This document shows positions 15,597-24,577 of a stretch of DNA of 64,000 nucleotides, in pieces. How positions within the stretch are numbered: position 1 is the stretch's first letter; each line of letters starts with the position of its first letter. The stretch is taken from assembly GCF_012971745.1 (NCBI RefSeq), contig NZ_CP048834.1, positions 5,279,001 through 5,343,000 of the forward strand. Reading direction: 5' to 3'. Both the position numbers and the translations under genes were made by a program. The notes below the pieces were generated by a model. That model was not told the origin of the DNA, did not search any database, and saw only the letters and a list, made by a program, of their open reading frames with translations. Source of the stretch: Starkeya sp. ORNL1 (GTDB lineage Bacteria; Pseudomonadota; Alphaproteobacteria; Rhizobiales; Xanthobacteraceae).

Positions 15597-16426
15597 CAGT
15601 GTGCCCCCCGCGTCGCCGCCACCGCCTGTTCGCGCACCAGCCGCCAGATCTGCTCGCTCAGCTGGATAAAGCGTTGGTCCTCGAGGATTTCCTCACCGCG
15701 GTCCTTCGGCAGGTCGACATCGATGATGTGCTGGATGCGGCCGGGGCGTGCGCTCATGATGGAGATGCGGTCGGCGAGGAACACCGCCTCCTGCACGTCA
15801 TGGGTGACGAACACCACGGTCTTGCGGGTACGCCGCCAGATCGCGCGCAGCTCTTCCTGCATGACGCGCCGGGTCTGCGCGTCGAGCGCGCCGAACGGCT
15901 CGTCCATCAAGAGGATGCGCGGGTCGATGGCGAGCGTGCGTGCAATGGCAGCGCGTTGCTGCATGCCGCCGGACAGCTGCGAGGGGTAGGAGTTCTCGAA
16001 GCCGGTGAGATGGACCATGTCGATATAGTCCTGTGCCCGCTTTTCCCGCTCCGCGGCGTTGAAGCCGGCCTTCTTCAGGCCGTAGAGCACATTGTCCTTC
16101 ACCGTCTTCCAGGGAAACAGCGCGAAGTTCTGGAACACGATGCTGCGATCCGGGCCCGGTGCGAAGACCGGGCCCTTCTCGGTGATGATCTGACCCTGCT
16201 GCACCGGGATGAAGCCGCCAATGAGATAGAGCAGCGTGCTCTTGCCGCATCCCGACGGGCCGAGCAGCGCGTGGAACTCGCAATCGCGGATGTCGAGATT
16301 GATGCGATCGAGCGCCAGCACGCCCTGCGTGGCGCGACCACCATAGGTGTGGGACACATCATTGATGGAGATGCCGCCGGGAGCGGCCTCGAGGGCGGGC
16401 TTCAACTTGGGAGCAGCCATCATCAT
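15596..16426 (-). CDS. NitT/TauT-type ABC transporter ATP-binding protein
   Basis: 276 aa from the first of three consecutive ATGs (16426, 16423, 16420). Walker [13 protein letters not shown]-loop [12 protein letters not shown], signature LSGGMQQR, Walker [14 protein letters not shown]-loop [11 protein letters not shown]. Overlaps the binding-protein stop. Second gene of a five-gene operon (binding protein, ATPase, two permeases, unknown protein). Confidence 0.92.
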   Translation of the reverse strand: MMMAAPKLKPALEAAPGGISINDVSHTYGGRATQGVLALDRINLDIRDCEFHALLGPSGCGKSTLLYLIGGFIPVQQGQIITEKGPVFAPGPDRSIVFQNFALFPWKTVKDNVLYGLKKAGFNAAEREKRAQDYIDMVHLTGFENSYPSQLSGGMQQRAAIARTLAIDPRILLMDEPFGALDAQTRRVMQEELRAIWRRTRKTVVFVTHDVQEAVFLADRISIMSARPGRIQHIIDVDLPKDRGEEILEDQRFIQLSEQIWRLVREQAVAATRGAH

Positions 16427-17451
16427 TGACCGGCCTCGATGCGACGCTGGGCCTCCTTCACGAAGGAAAGGTCGACATAGTTCGGGTCGATGGTGATGCC
16501 CTTCGGCGCCAGGCCGAGATCGACGGTGAGGTTGATATTATCCTGCAGCGTCTTGAGGTTCGGCACCATGAAGGGATCACGGTAATAGTCGTCCTTGGAG
16601 AACAGGTAGGACAGCGTCTCCGGCGGCTGCTGCATGAAGTTGGCGACGATCTTCACCGCCTCGTCATGGTTCTTCGGATCGGTAAACCAGCGCACGGCGC
16701 GTATGTGGTCCTCGAAGAAATCCATCAGCGCAGCGCGGTTGGCGTCGAGGAACTTGCCGTTCGCGGTGAGGAAGACCAGCTCGGACGGGCCGATGGCGTC
16801 CTTCGAGGTGAACAGCACCTTGTACTTGCCGCTGGCGAGCATCTGGCCGGACATCGGCTGCAGCACGGTGCCGAGGTCGATCTTGCCCTCGTCGAGCATG
16901 GCCGGAATGTTGGGGAAGGCGACCTCCACCATGGTGAAGTCGCGCTTGTCCTGCATGCCCTTGGAGCGGAACATGGCGCGGATCGCGGTGTCGGAGGCCG
17001 AGCCGATGGCATTGGTGCCGATCCGCTTGCCCTTCATGTCCTCCAGCTTGGTGATGCCGGAATCGGCGCGCACCATGAAGGTCTCGGAATGCGAGTCGCC
17101 GACGCCGTCCTGGATGATGTCGGCCACCACCTTGGCGTCGATCCGCGCATTGTTCACCGCGAGCGCCAGCGTCAGCGCGCCGAACGCGGCCATGTCGATC
17201 TCGCCCGCCGCCATCGCCGCGATCTGCGGGGAGGAGCCGCGGAAGCGGATCGGCTCCACCGTGTAGCTCTTGCCGTAATGCTTGAGGATCTCCGGCTTGG
17301 AGTAGAGCACCGGGATCATGTGGCCCGGCATGGTGGACCAGCCGATCCGGATCTTGACCGGGTCGGCCTTCGCCACATCGGGGGCCGCGGTGGTGAAGGT
17401 CAGCGCGGCAAGCGCCGCCGCGAACGCAATTGCGCCCGTTATTCTCGCCAT
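16423..17451 (-). CDS. ABC transporter substrate-binding protein
   Basis: 342 aa. Signal peptide MARITGAIAFAAALAALTFT with cleavage probably after the VAKAD region. Mature fold as in SsuA/TauA: RIGWSTMPGHMIPVLYSKPE, RGSSPQIAAMAAGEIDMAAF, MKGKRIGTNAIGSASD. First gene of the operon, RBS GGGAGA. Operator site 4 lies about 160 bp upstream in the 363-bp gap, linking this importer to the VOC/HisD/cyclase units. Ligand unknown. Confidence 0.88.
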   Translation of the reverse strand: MARITGAIAFAAALAALTFTTAAPDVAKADPVKIRIGWSTMPGHMIPVLYSKPEILKHYGKSYTVEPIRFRGSSPQIAAMAAGEIDMAAFGALTLALAVNNARIDAKVVADIIQDGVGDSHSETFMVRADSGITKLEDMKGKRIGTNAIGSASDTAIRAMFRSKGMQDKRDFTMVEVAFPNIPAMLDEGKIDLGTVLQPMSGQMLASGKYKVLFTSKDAIGPSELVFLTANGKFLDANRAALMDFFEDHIRAVRWFTDPKNHDEAVKIVANFMQQPPETLSYLFSKDDYYRDPFMVPNLKTLQDNINLTVDLGLAPKGITIDPNYVDLSFVKEAQRRIEAGQ

Positions 17452-17603
17452 GGTCGTCGTCTCCCATCGCTCCCGGATCTTGCCGGGATGCTTCTTGTTT
17501 TGGGTGCGTCCGCCGGGCGGTTCCGCCGCCTTCCCACTGCGGTCGCGGTGGCACTGCCGGTCGGTATACGCCGATCGTCACCGGTTTCCGGGCGACGTCG
17601 GTA

Positions 17604-17623
17604 GCTTATTTATCGGTAGATAA
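17604..17623. promoter_or_regulatory. Operator site 4: TTATC-N4-GATAA (perfect)
   Basis: Plus strand GCTTATTTATCGGTAGATAA; on the minus strand it reads TTATCTACCGATAAATAAGC, matching sites 1-3 including the extended arm. It lies in the 17452-17814 gap upstream of the second importer operon. Nothing else convincing was seen in that gap. Confidence 0.7.
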
Positions 17624-17814
17624 TCCTGTAGATTTTCGATCATGTCAACGATGGAAAGACGAAACGCAACTCTTTCGAATAGAGCAGGAAAGCACCGCGA
17701 CATCGTCTTCCGACAAGTTTGCAGACGCACGAATGCAGGCGGCGCGCGACTTGCGCACCACCTGCGATTCCGGTCCCAAATCTTCGTGAACGGAGGTGGT
17801 GCCGACCCCGCCGC

Positions 17815-18573
17815 TCACCGACCGCCGGAGACCGGCACTACGGCGGAGGTCACATAGGCGGCCGCCGGGGAGGCGAGCCAGAGCACCACCTCGGCCACTT
17901 CCTCCGGTTCGCCGGGCCGTCCCATCGGTACGTTGGGGCCGAGGCGCGCCAGCCGGTCCGGGGCGCCGGCGGCGGCGTGGAGGTTGGTGGCAATGAGGCC
18001 GGGCGCCACCGCATTGACGCGGATACCTTCGCCGGCGACCTCGCGGCCGAGGCCGAAGGTCAGGCTGTCGACCGCGCCCTTGGTGGCGGCGTAGTGGATC
18101 CACTCGCCGGCGCCGCCGAGTTCCGCGGCGCGCGAGGACATGTTGACGATGACGCCGCCGCGTCCGCCACGCTTGGTCGACATGCGCTTCACCGCCTCGC
18201 GGCAGCAGAGAAAACTGCCGGTGACATTGATGGCGAGGACGTCATTGAGCGTCTGCGCGCTTACCTGTTCGAGGCGGCCGAGCGGGCCGACCACGCCGGC
18301 ATTGTTCACCAGCACGTCGGGTGCGCCGAAGGTGCTGTCCACCTCCTCGAACAGCCTGATGATGTCGGCCTCGAGGGCGACGTCGCCATTGACGATGAGC
18401 GCCTTGCCGCCCGCCGCCTCGACCTCGCCGGCCACCGCCCTGGCGCCCTCAAGGTCGCCCTTGTAGGTGAGCGCGACATTATAGCCGGCGGCTGCCGCGG
18501 CCCGGCAGATGGAGGCGCCGATGCCCTTCGAGCCGCCGGTGACGATCATGGTTTTACGCGCGGTCTCGCTCAT
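17815..18573 (-). CDS. Short-chain dehydrogenase/reductase (FabG-like)
   Basis: 252 aa. NAD(P) motif TGGSKGIG, NNAG, catalytic Ser in NMSSRAAE and Tyr-Lys in YAATKGAVD. The C-terminus ends VVPVSGGR. Lys/Arg positioning for NADP preference is not decisive. Nine bases downstream of the Gfo/Idh gene and co-directional, so co-transcribed. The likely role is oxidation of a hydroxyl intermediate. Confidence 0.88.
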   Translation of the reverse strand: MSETARKTMIVTGGSKGIGASICRAAAAAGYNVALTYKGDLEGARAVAGEVEAAGGKALIVNGDVALEADIIRLFEEVDSTFGAPDVLVNNAGVVGPLGRLEQVSAQTLNDVLAINVTGSFLCCREAVKRMSTKRGGRGGVIVNMSSRAAELGGAGEWIHYAATKGAVDSLTFGLGREVAGEGIRVNAVAPGLIATNLHAAAGAPDRLARLGPNVPMGRPGEPEEVAEVVLWLASPAAAYVTSAVVPVSGGR

Positions 18574-18582
18574 GCTCGGTCC

Positions 18583-19593
18583 TCAATTGATAGGGATGAA
18601 GCGATCCTGGCCGACGGCGGCGACGATCGCCTCGAACACCGCCACGCCGTGGATCATCTCGCTATGGGAAATCGGGTAGGGCGCTCCGTCATCAGTGGCG
18701 CGGGCAAAGGCTTCGAGTTCGGCGCGCACCGTGTCGGCGTCGGTCACCTCGAAGCTCACCAGCGGCTTCGGCACCGGTTTGGCCGAGACCGGCCCATCGG
18801 GAGCAGGCTGGAACAGGAAGCTCGCCAGCGACGGCTTGCTGATCTCGGCGACGCCCTTCGAGCCATAGGCAGCGAAGCGATAGGTCGGCGTCGTCGCATT
18901 CATGGTGAGCAGCGAGCCGGTGGCGCCGGAGCGGAAGCGCAGCAGCACCGAGGTGGTGTCGTGCAGGCCGGACGGCGCGGCGCGGCTGACGCTCTGGCAG
19001 GCGACCGTCTCGATCTCGCCGAACAGGTCGATCATGGCGTCGACCAGATGGATGCCCATGCCGGTCATGCCGCCGGCGGGTGACTGTTCCGGATCGGTGC
19101 GCCAGATGCCCTTGGGCAGGAACAGCCCGCTCGGTCCGCTCATCACCGTCTCGACATGGAGGATGGTGCCGAGTTCGCCCTCGCGCACCATGTCGCGCAG
19201 CCGCGTCATGTTCGGATGGAAGCGGCGATTATGGCCAAGGCCGAGCGTGACGCCTGCGGCCTCGACCGCACGCACCGCGGCCTCCGCGCTTTCCTTCGTC
19301 ATGGTGAAGGGCTTCTCGACGAAGACATCCTTGCCGGCGAGCGCCGCCGCTTCGACCTGGCTGGCGTGGTCGAGATGCGGGGTGGCCAGCACCACCGCAT
19401 CGATCGACGTGTCGGCCAGCACCGCCTCATAGCTGTCGAACAACGCGATGCCGGCCTTCTCCGCATACTCCGCCGCCTTCTCGCGGGTGCGGGTGGCGCC
19501 GGCGGTGAAGCGTATGTCGGCGCTCTTGCCCTGGACGGAATCGACCAGCGTGCGCCCCCACCAGCCCATTCCCACGATCGCGGCGTTCAGCAT
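18583..19593 (-). CDS. Gfo/Idh/MocA-family oxidoreductase
   Basis: 336 aa. N-terminal Rossmann fold GMGWWGRTL and the family signature EKPF (VFVEKPFTM), followed by GHNRRFHP and the C-terminal alpha/beta domain with GGMTGMGIHLVDA, where the His is the usual catalytic position. Members act on sugars, inositols, biliverdin or other cyclic alcohols. It starts downstream of a class A repeat that separates it from the BKACE gene. Confidence 0.88.
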   Translation of the reverse strand: MLNAAIVGMGWWGRTLVDSVQGKSADIRFTAGATRTREKAAEYAEKAGIALFDSYEAVLADTSIDAVVLATPHLDHASQVEAAALAGKDVFVEKPFTMTKESAEAAVRAVEAAGVTLGLGHNRRFHPNMTRLRDMVREGELGTILHVETVMSGPSGLFLPKGIWRTDPEQSPAGGMTGMGIHLVDAMIDLFGEIETVACQSVSRAAPSGLHDTTSVLLRFRSGATGSLLTMNATTPTYRFAAYGSKGVAEISKPSLASFLFQPAPDGPVSAKPVPKPLVSFEVTDADTVRAELEAFARATDDGAPYPISHSEMIHGVAVFEAIVAAVGQDRFIPIN

Positions 19594-19630
19594 GCATGTT
19601 CTCCAGCAAGTAAGTGCGTTCTGCGGTGGG

Positions 19631-19738
19631 CATCCTTCGAGGCTCGCTTGCCGCTCGCACCTCAGGATGACGTGGCTCTCCCGGAGGATAGAACCAACGT
19701 CATGCTGAGGTGCCGCCCGCAGGGCGGCCTCGAAGCAC
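19631..19738. repeat. Class A palindromic repeat, copy 2
   Basis: CATCCTTCGAGGCTCGC..CACCTCAGGATGACG and the inverted AACGTCATGCTGAGG..CCTCGAAGCACG arm, the second with two base changes. It lies between the Gfo/Idh and BKACE genes of what would otherwise look like one operon. Confidence 0.8.
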
Positions 19739-19752
19739 GCAGGCCCGCAATA

Positions 19753-20685
19753 TCAGAACGCCACCTTGTCCGGACCCTTGAGCTCTAGGATCTCGCGCGC
19801 CTCGTCCGGCGACGCGAGCTCCAGCCCCATGCCTTCGAGGATCTGCCGCGCCTTGCGCACCTGGTCGCCGGAGGAAGTGGCGAGCTGGCCCGGGCCAAGC
19901 CAGAGCGAATCTTCCAGCCCGACGCGCACATTGGCGCCCATCGAGGCGGCCATGGCGGCGATGCGCAGCTGCGAGGCGCCGGCACCCAGCACCGACCAGC
20001 GATACTTGTCGCCGAACAGCCGGTCGGCGGTGCGCTTCATGTGGATGATGTCTTCGGGATGCGTGCCGATGCCGCCGAGAATGCCGAACACCGACTGCAC
20101 GAACAGCGGCGGCTTCACCAGCCCGCGGTCGAGAAAGTGTTTGAGATTATAGAGATGCGCGATGTCGTAGCACTCGAACTCGAAACGCGTGCCATTATCG
20201 TAGCAGGTCTCAAGAATATACTCGATGTCCTTGAACGAGTTGCGGAAGACAAGGTCGCGCGTGGCTTCGAGATGCTGGCGCTCCCACTCGAACTTGAAGT
20301 CCTTGTAGCGGTCGAGCAGATGGTAGAGGCCGAAATTGATCGAGCCCATGTTGAGCGAGGCGACTTCCGGCTTGTAGGTCGCAGCGGGGAGCACGCGCTC
20401 CTCGACCTTCATGTAGGGGCTGCCGCCGGTGGTGATGTTGATGGCGGCGTTGGTCTGCTGCTTGATCTGCGGCAGGAAGCGGCCGAACGCCTCGGGCGTC
20501 TGGTCGGGCTTGCCGGTTTCCGGATTGCGGGCGTGCAGATGCAGGATCGCCGCGCCGGCCTCCGCTGCGCCGACCGCGTCGGCGATGATCTGGTCCGGCG
20601 TGATCGGCAGATGCGGCGACATTGACGGGGTATGGATCGCGCCCGTGCAGGCGCAGGTGACAATGACCTTTCGGGCGGCGGCCAT
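19753..20685 (-). CDS. BKACE-family beta-keto acid cleavage enzyme (DUF849)
   Basis: 310 aa; ATG at 20685 follows GGAGAGAG. Known signature elements of the Kce/BKACE family: TCACTGAIHTPSMSP at the N-terminus (His ligand), LHLHARNPETG (HxH zinc ligands), NITTGG, SLNMGSINF and the late acidic residue in VGLEDSLWL. These Zn enzymes condense a beta-keto acid with acetyl-CoA and release a CoA thioester plus acetoacetate. Here it implies the pathway generates a beta-keto acid. It is followed by Gfo/Idh and SDR genes and preceded by the cyclase-family gene. Confidence 0.9.
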   Translation of the reverse strand: MAAARKVIVTCACTGAIHTPSMSPHLPITPDQIIADAVGAAEAGAAILHLHARNPETGKPDQTPEAFGRFLPQIKQQTNAAINITTGGSPYMKVEERVLPAATYKPEVASLNMGSINFGLYHLLDRYKDFKFEWERQHLEATRDLVFRNSFKDIEYILETCYDNGTRFEFECYDIAHLYNLKHFLDRGLVKPPLFVQSVFGILGGIGTHPEDIIHMKRTADRLFGDKYRWSVLGAGASQLRIAAMAASMGANVRVGLEDSLWLGPGQLATSSGDQVRKARQILEGMGLELASPDEAREILELKGPDKVAF

Positions 20686-20756
20686 GGCTCTCTCCGATAT
20701 AATCAGGACAGGGAAACGGCGGCGGTGGATCCGCCGCCGCAAGAGTGTGGCTGGCG

Positions 20757-21710
20757 CTATTTGAAGGCCTGCGGATTGATCGGCGAGCCGGTGCCGCCGG
20801 TGATGATGAGCGGCGGGCCGCAGAAGAAGAATTCATAGACGCCATCGGCGGCGCAGTCTTCGGCGAGTTCCTTCACATAGAAGATCTCGCCCATGCACAG
20901 TCCCATCGCCGGGATCACCACCCAGTGCCAGGGCTGGTTGGCCTCGTCGGTCTCGTTCGGCCGCACCTCGACACCCCAGGTGTCGGAGCAGATCGCGGCG
21001 ACCTGCTTTTCCTGGCACCAGTAGCAATTCTCGAACTTCACGCCGGGCGCGTCGCCGCCGGCATAGCCGCCCCACTCGCCCTCCTTGAGGCAGCGTTCCA
21101 TCTGGCCGGTGCGGATGATGACGAAGTCCGCCTTGCGGATCTCCACGCCCTGCTTCTTCGCGCAGGCGTCGAGCTCCTCATTGGAAATGCTCTCGCCGTC
21201 CTGCAGCCAGTCGACGCCGCGGTAGCGGGCAATGTCGAGAAGCACGCCGCGCCCGCTCATCTTCGACTTGGAATGCTCGATGCCGAGCACCGAGAGGCCG
21301 CGCGAGTCGATCAGCTTGGCGTCATGGCCATTGTAGGCCTTGTCCTCATAGAAGACATGACCGAGCGCGTCCCAGTGGGTGGCGCCCTGCACGCACAGGT
21401 TCAGCGTATCGTCGGCGTAGCGGATCTTGTTCCAGTCCTGCTGGCCGGAGATGGCGTCGGTGCCGGTGGCGAGCATCTGGTGGATCGGGTTGAAGCGGCC
21501 GCCGAACAGGCCGTTCTGCGGCCCGTCGCGATCGAGCGGGATGCCGAGCGCGAACACCTTGCCCTTCTTCACCAGCCTGGCGGCCTCGACCACGTCCTGC
21601 GGCGTCACGTGATTGAGGGTGCCGCTATGGTCGTCCTCGCCCCAGCGCCCCCAATTGGAAAGCTTCTTCGAGGCTTCTTCGATGGCGGCCCTGCCGACCT
21701 TGATGTCCAT
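20757..21710 (-). CDS. Cyclase-family metal-dependent hydrolase (PF04199)
   Basis: 317 aa; ATG 21710 follows AGGGAGA. The metal motif HxGTHxDxPxH appears as QGATHWDALGH, so the first His is replaced by Gln and the Pro by Leu; a later H in GIEHSKSKMSGRGVLLDIARYRGVD and the C-terminal PWHWVVIPAMGL are in the usual places. The family includes kynurenine formamidase and isatin hydrolase, which open an amide or lactam. Operator site 5, a perfect palindrome, lies 162 bp upstream. It probably opens a ring or amide before BKACE cleavage. Confidence 0.88.
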   Translation of the reverse strand: MDIKVGRAAIEEASKKLSNWGRWGEDDHSGTLNHVTPQDVVEAARLVKKGKVFALGIPLDRDGPQNGLFGGRFNPIHQMLATGTDAISGQQDWNKIRYADDTLNLCVQGATHWDALGHVFYEDKAYNGHDAKLIDSRGLSVLGIEHSKSKMSGRGVLLDIARYRGVDWLQDGESISNEELDACAKKQGVEIRKADFVIIRTGQMERCLKEGEWGGYAGGDAPGVKFENCYWCQEKQVAAICSDTWGVEVRPNETDEANQPWHWVVIPAMGLCMGEIFYVKELAEDCAADGVYEFFFCGPPLIITGGTGSPINPQAFK

Positions 21711-21871
21711 GGGATCTCCCTGCCGTTTCACTGTGTGAGTTCGGGCGATGGCAGGGCGAGAGGGCGCACGCCGGCACTGCTCCGCGTCGCGCAGAGGCGA
21801 CCGGAACCGGCGTCACTTCAGTCCTCCCGCACCGCCGTTTGCCGACGATGTTTCATCTTGCGGATGATTGT

Positions 21872-21887
21872 TTATCGTCCGATAAAT
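21872..21887. promoter_or_regulatory. Operator site 5: TTTATC-GTCC-GATAAA (perfect)
   Basis: Six-base arms, the best copy in the window, in the 407-bp divergent region between the cyclase-family gene (start 21710) and the enol-lactonase-like gene (start 22118). A half-site CCGATAAAC follows at 21936-21944. It could serve either direction. No other feature was seen in this gap. Confidence 0.72.
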
Positions 21888-22117
21888 GTCGGCGAGCTTC
21901 GCCGCCTTGTCAATCCGTCCCGTTCGCCGAGAGGGCCGATAAACGTGGAATCCCACTCCCGGTTGCCGATCAACATTCCTGATTGCCGACATCAGTTCTT
22001 ATGGTTTCTGCCCGCGCCTGCCGCCCAGCTAGCGTCTCGCGCAATCGTGACGACACGGCTCAGGAGGGCGGCAATGCAATCAGGCTTCTTCACGCAACGG
22101 GCTTGCGGGGCGGTGGC

Positions 22118-22933
22118 ATGAGCGGGGCGAGCGACATCGTCCGGGCCGGCGACGCCGACATCCATGTGCGCGTCGACGGCCCGGAGCATCTGCCCTGGCT
22201 GGTGCTCTCCAACTCGCTGGCGGCCGATCTCACCATGTGGGACGACCAGGTGCCGACGCTGACCCGCACCCATCGCATGCTGCGCTACGACACCCGCGGC
22301 CACGGCAAATCCTCGGCGCCGGCGGGGCCGTACAGCTTCGACCTGCTGGTCGGCGACCTCGTCGCGGTGATGGACCATTTCAAGGTGGGCCGCGCCGACA
22401 TTCTCGGCCTCTCGCTCGGCGGCATGACCGCGCTCGGCCTCGGCCTCGATCATCCCGAGCGCGTCGACCGGCTGATCTGCGCCGATGCCCGCGCCGATGC
22501 GCCAGCACCGTTCGTCGCCGGCTGGGAGCAGCGTATCGCCGCGGTCTCCGCCGGCGGCATGGGCAGCGTGCTCGCCGGCACCATGGAGCGCTGGTTCACC
22601 CCGGCGACGCGTGAGCATCGCCCGCACATCGCCGATCGCGCCGCCCGCATGGTACTCGCCACCTCGCCGGTCGGCTATATCGGCTGCGCCGAGGCACTGA
22701 AGGGTCTCGATTATCTGCGCCGCCTGCCGCAGCTGGAGCCGGAGACGCTCTACATTGTCGGCGCGCTCGACACCGGCGCCCCGCAGGAGGCGATGCGCGC
22801 CATGGCGGCGGCAACCCCGGGCGCGCAATTCGAAATCCTCCCCGACGTGGCGCATATCGCCAATATGGAGGACGTCGCCGCCTTCGATGCGGTGGTGACG
22901 AACTTCCTCGCCAATCCCCGACCTGCGGAGTGA
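22118..22933 (+). CDS. Alpha/beta hydrolase, 3-oxoadipate enol-lactonase-like
   Basis: 271 aa from ATG 22118. Catalytic triad visible: nucleophile Ser in GLSLGGM, Asp in VGALDTGAP, His in DVAHIANME; the ending of the last motif is typical of PcaD. PcaD hydrolyses 3-oxoadipate enol-lactone to 3-oxoadipate, itself a beta-keto acid, but no other pca gene is present, so a related lactone or ester is likely. First of three tightly spaced plus-strand genes with the HIBADH-type and SDR genes. Confidence 0.85.
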   Translation: MSGASDIVRAGDADIHVRVDGPEHLPWLVLSNSLAADLTMWDDQVPTLTRTHRMLRYDTRGHGKSSAPAGPYSFDLLVGDLVAVMDHFKVGRADILGLSLGGMTALGLGLDHPERVDRLICADARADAPAPFVAGWEQRIAAVSAGGMGSVLAGTMERWFTPATREHRPHIADRAARMVLATSPVGYIGCAEALKGLDYLRRLPQLEPETLYIVGALDTGAPQEAMRAMAAATPGAQFEILPDVAHIANMEDVAAFDAVVTNFLANPRPAE

Positions 22934-22939
22934 AAACAC

Positions 22940-23848
22940 GTGACGGCTGAAGACGACAAGCGAGCGCGGACCGTCGGCATCGTCGGCCTGGGCATCATGG
23001 GCTCGGCCTATGCGAAGAACCTCCTTGAAGCCGGTTTCGCCATCGTCGGCACCGACGTGGCGCAGCCGGCGCTCGACGACCTCAAATCGCGCGGCGGCAC
23101 GCTCGCGGCCTCGGCCCGCGAGGTGGCGAAGGCGGCCGATATCATCCTGCTCGCGCTGCCCTCGGTGAAGGCGCTGGAGAAGGTCACCGCGGAACTCGTC
23201 GCCGGAATCCGCGCCGGTGCGGTGGTCTGCGAGATGGGCACGCTGCCGCTGGAGGCGAAGGAGGCCTGCCGCACCGCGCTGGCGGCGGTCGGCGTCGAGG
23301 TGCTGGACTGTCCGGTCAGCGGCACCGGGGCGCAGGCCGCGGTGCGCGACCTCGCGGTCTATGCCAGCGGTGACGAGGCGGCGTTCCGCAAGGTGGAAAC
23401 GGCGTTCAAGGGCTTCGCCCGCGATGTGCGGTATGCGGGCGCCTTCGGCACTGGCATGAAGCTGAAATACATCGCCAACCTTCTGGTCACCATCCACAAT
23501 CTGTCGACTGCGGAGGCGCTGCTGCTCGCCGAGCGCGCCGGGCTCGATCTCAACATGGTGTTCGAGGCGATCCGCTCCGGGGCCGGCAATTCGCGCATGT
23601 TCGAGGTGCGCGCGCCCTTGATGATCGAAGGCCGCTACGAGCCGGCGACGATGAAGCACGACATCTATGTCAAGGATCTCGAACTCATCATCGATTTCGC
23701 TCGCGAGATGCGCTCGCCCACCCCGCTGATGGCGGCGAGCCTGCCTTTCTATTTCGCCGCCCTGGCGGAAGGGCGCGGCAAGCAGGACACCGCCTCGCTG
23801 TTCGCGGTGCTGAAAGGCATGACCACGCCGCGCGAGAGTGAGGACTGA
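22940..23848 (+). CDS. NAD(P)-dependent beta-hydroxyacid dehydrogenase (HIBADH/GarR type)
   Basis: 302 aa, GTG start. Motifs: GLGIMGSAYAKNL (dinucleotide), LALPS, DCPVSGTGAQAA (family signature 'DAPVSGG' variant) and the catalytic Lys in GMKLKYIANLL. The family oxidises beta-hydroxy acids such as 3-hydroxyisobutyrate, tartronate semialdehyde or sulfolactate-like compounds. Six bases after the hydrolase stop and three before the SDR, so one transcript. Confidence 0.87.
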   Translation: MTAEDDKRARTVGIVGLGIMGSAYAKNLLEAGFAIVGTDVAQPALDDLKSRGGTLAASAREVAKAADIILLALPSVKALEKVTAELVAGIRAGAVVCEMGTLPLEAKEACRTALAAVGVEVLDCPVSGTGAQAAVRDLAVYASGDEAAFRKVETAFKGFARDVRYAGAFGTGMKLKYIANLLVTIHNLSTAEALLLAERAGLDLNMVFEAIRSGAGNSRMFEVRAPLMIEGRYEPATMKHDIYVKDLELIIDFAREMRSPTPLMAASLPFYFAALAEGRGKQDTASLFAVLKGMTTPRESED

Positions 23849-23851
23849 GCG

Positions 23852-24577
23852 ATGGCGGGCGTGCTCGCAGGCAAGAAGGCGCTCGTCACCGGGGCCGGGC
23901 GCGGCATCGGGCGTGCTGCCGCGCTGGCGCTGGCCGAGGCCGGCGCGCAGGTGGTGGCGGTATCGCGCACGCTGGCCGACCTCGAATCGCTGGCCGACGA
24001 GGCGGGCGGCGCGGTGACGCCGCTGGCGGCGGATGTGCTCGATCCCGCTTTCCATGCGCAGATCGAGGCGATGGGAGACCTCGCCATCCTGGTCAACAAT
24101 GCCGGGGGCAACCGCCCGAAGCTGATGGTCGATGTCGATGACGAGACGCTCGACTGGATGATCGACCTCAATATCCGCTCGGTCTACAAGGTCGCCCGTG
24201 CCGCGGCGCGGGCGATGCAGTCCGGCGGCGTCATCATCAACATGTCCTCGCAGATGGGCCATGTCGGCTCGCCCAAGCGCACCGTCTATTGCATGACCAA
24301 GCACGCGGTCGAAGGGCTGACCAAGGCGATGGCGGTGGAACTGGCGCCACGCGGTATCCGCGTGGTCTCGGTGGCGCCGACCTTCGTCGTCACGCCGATG
24401 ACCGAGGGCATGTTCCGCGACGAGGAATTCCGGCGCTTCGTCTATGACATGGTGCCGCTGGGCGCGCTCCCGGTCCCGGAGGACATCGCGCAGGCCATCG
24501 TGTTCCTCGCCTCGCCGGCAGCACGCTTCGTCACCGGCGACAGCCTGCGCATCGATGGCGGCTGGACGGCGCGCTAA
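23852..24577 (+). CDS. Short-chain dehydrogenase/reductase
   Basis: 241 aa. TGAGRGIG, NNAG, Ser in NMSSQMG, and YCMTKHA for the Tyr/Lys pair. SRTLADL after beta-2 suggests NADP binding by the Arg, by family analogy. Its last four bases overlap the convergent inhibitor gene. Third gene of the hydrolase-HIBADH-SDR operon. Confidence 0.88.
   Translation: MAGVLAGKKALVTGAGRGIGRAAALALAEAGAQVVAVSRTLADLESLADEAGGAVTPLAADVLDPAFHAQIEAMGDLAILVNNAGGNRPKLMVDVDDETLDWMIDLNIRSVYKVARAAARAMQSGGVIINMSSQMGHVGSPKRTVYCMTKHAVEGLTKAMAVELAPRGIRVVSVAPTFVVTPMTEGMFRDEEFRRFVYDMVPLGALPVPEDIAQAIVFLASPAARFVTGDSLRIDGGWTAR

Noticed and set aside
17642..17857. 71-codon ORF in the importer leader region
   Set aside because: Runs into the SDR 3' end, no RBS, no similarity to known small proteins; operator site 4 is the more likely content.
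22118..22933. True PcaD of the beta-ketoadipate pathway
   Set aside because: The triad and the HIANME ending fit PcaD, but no other pca gene is near; lactonase-like is the safer call.
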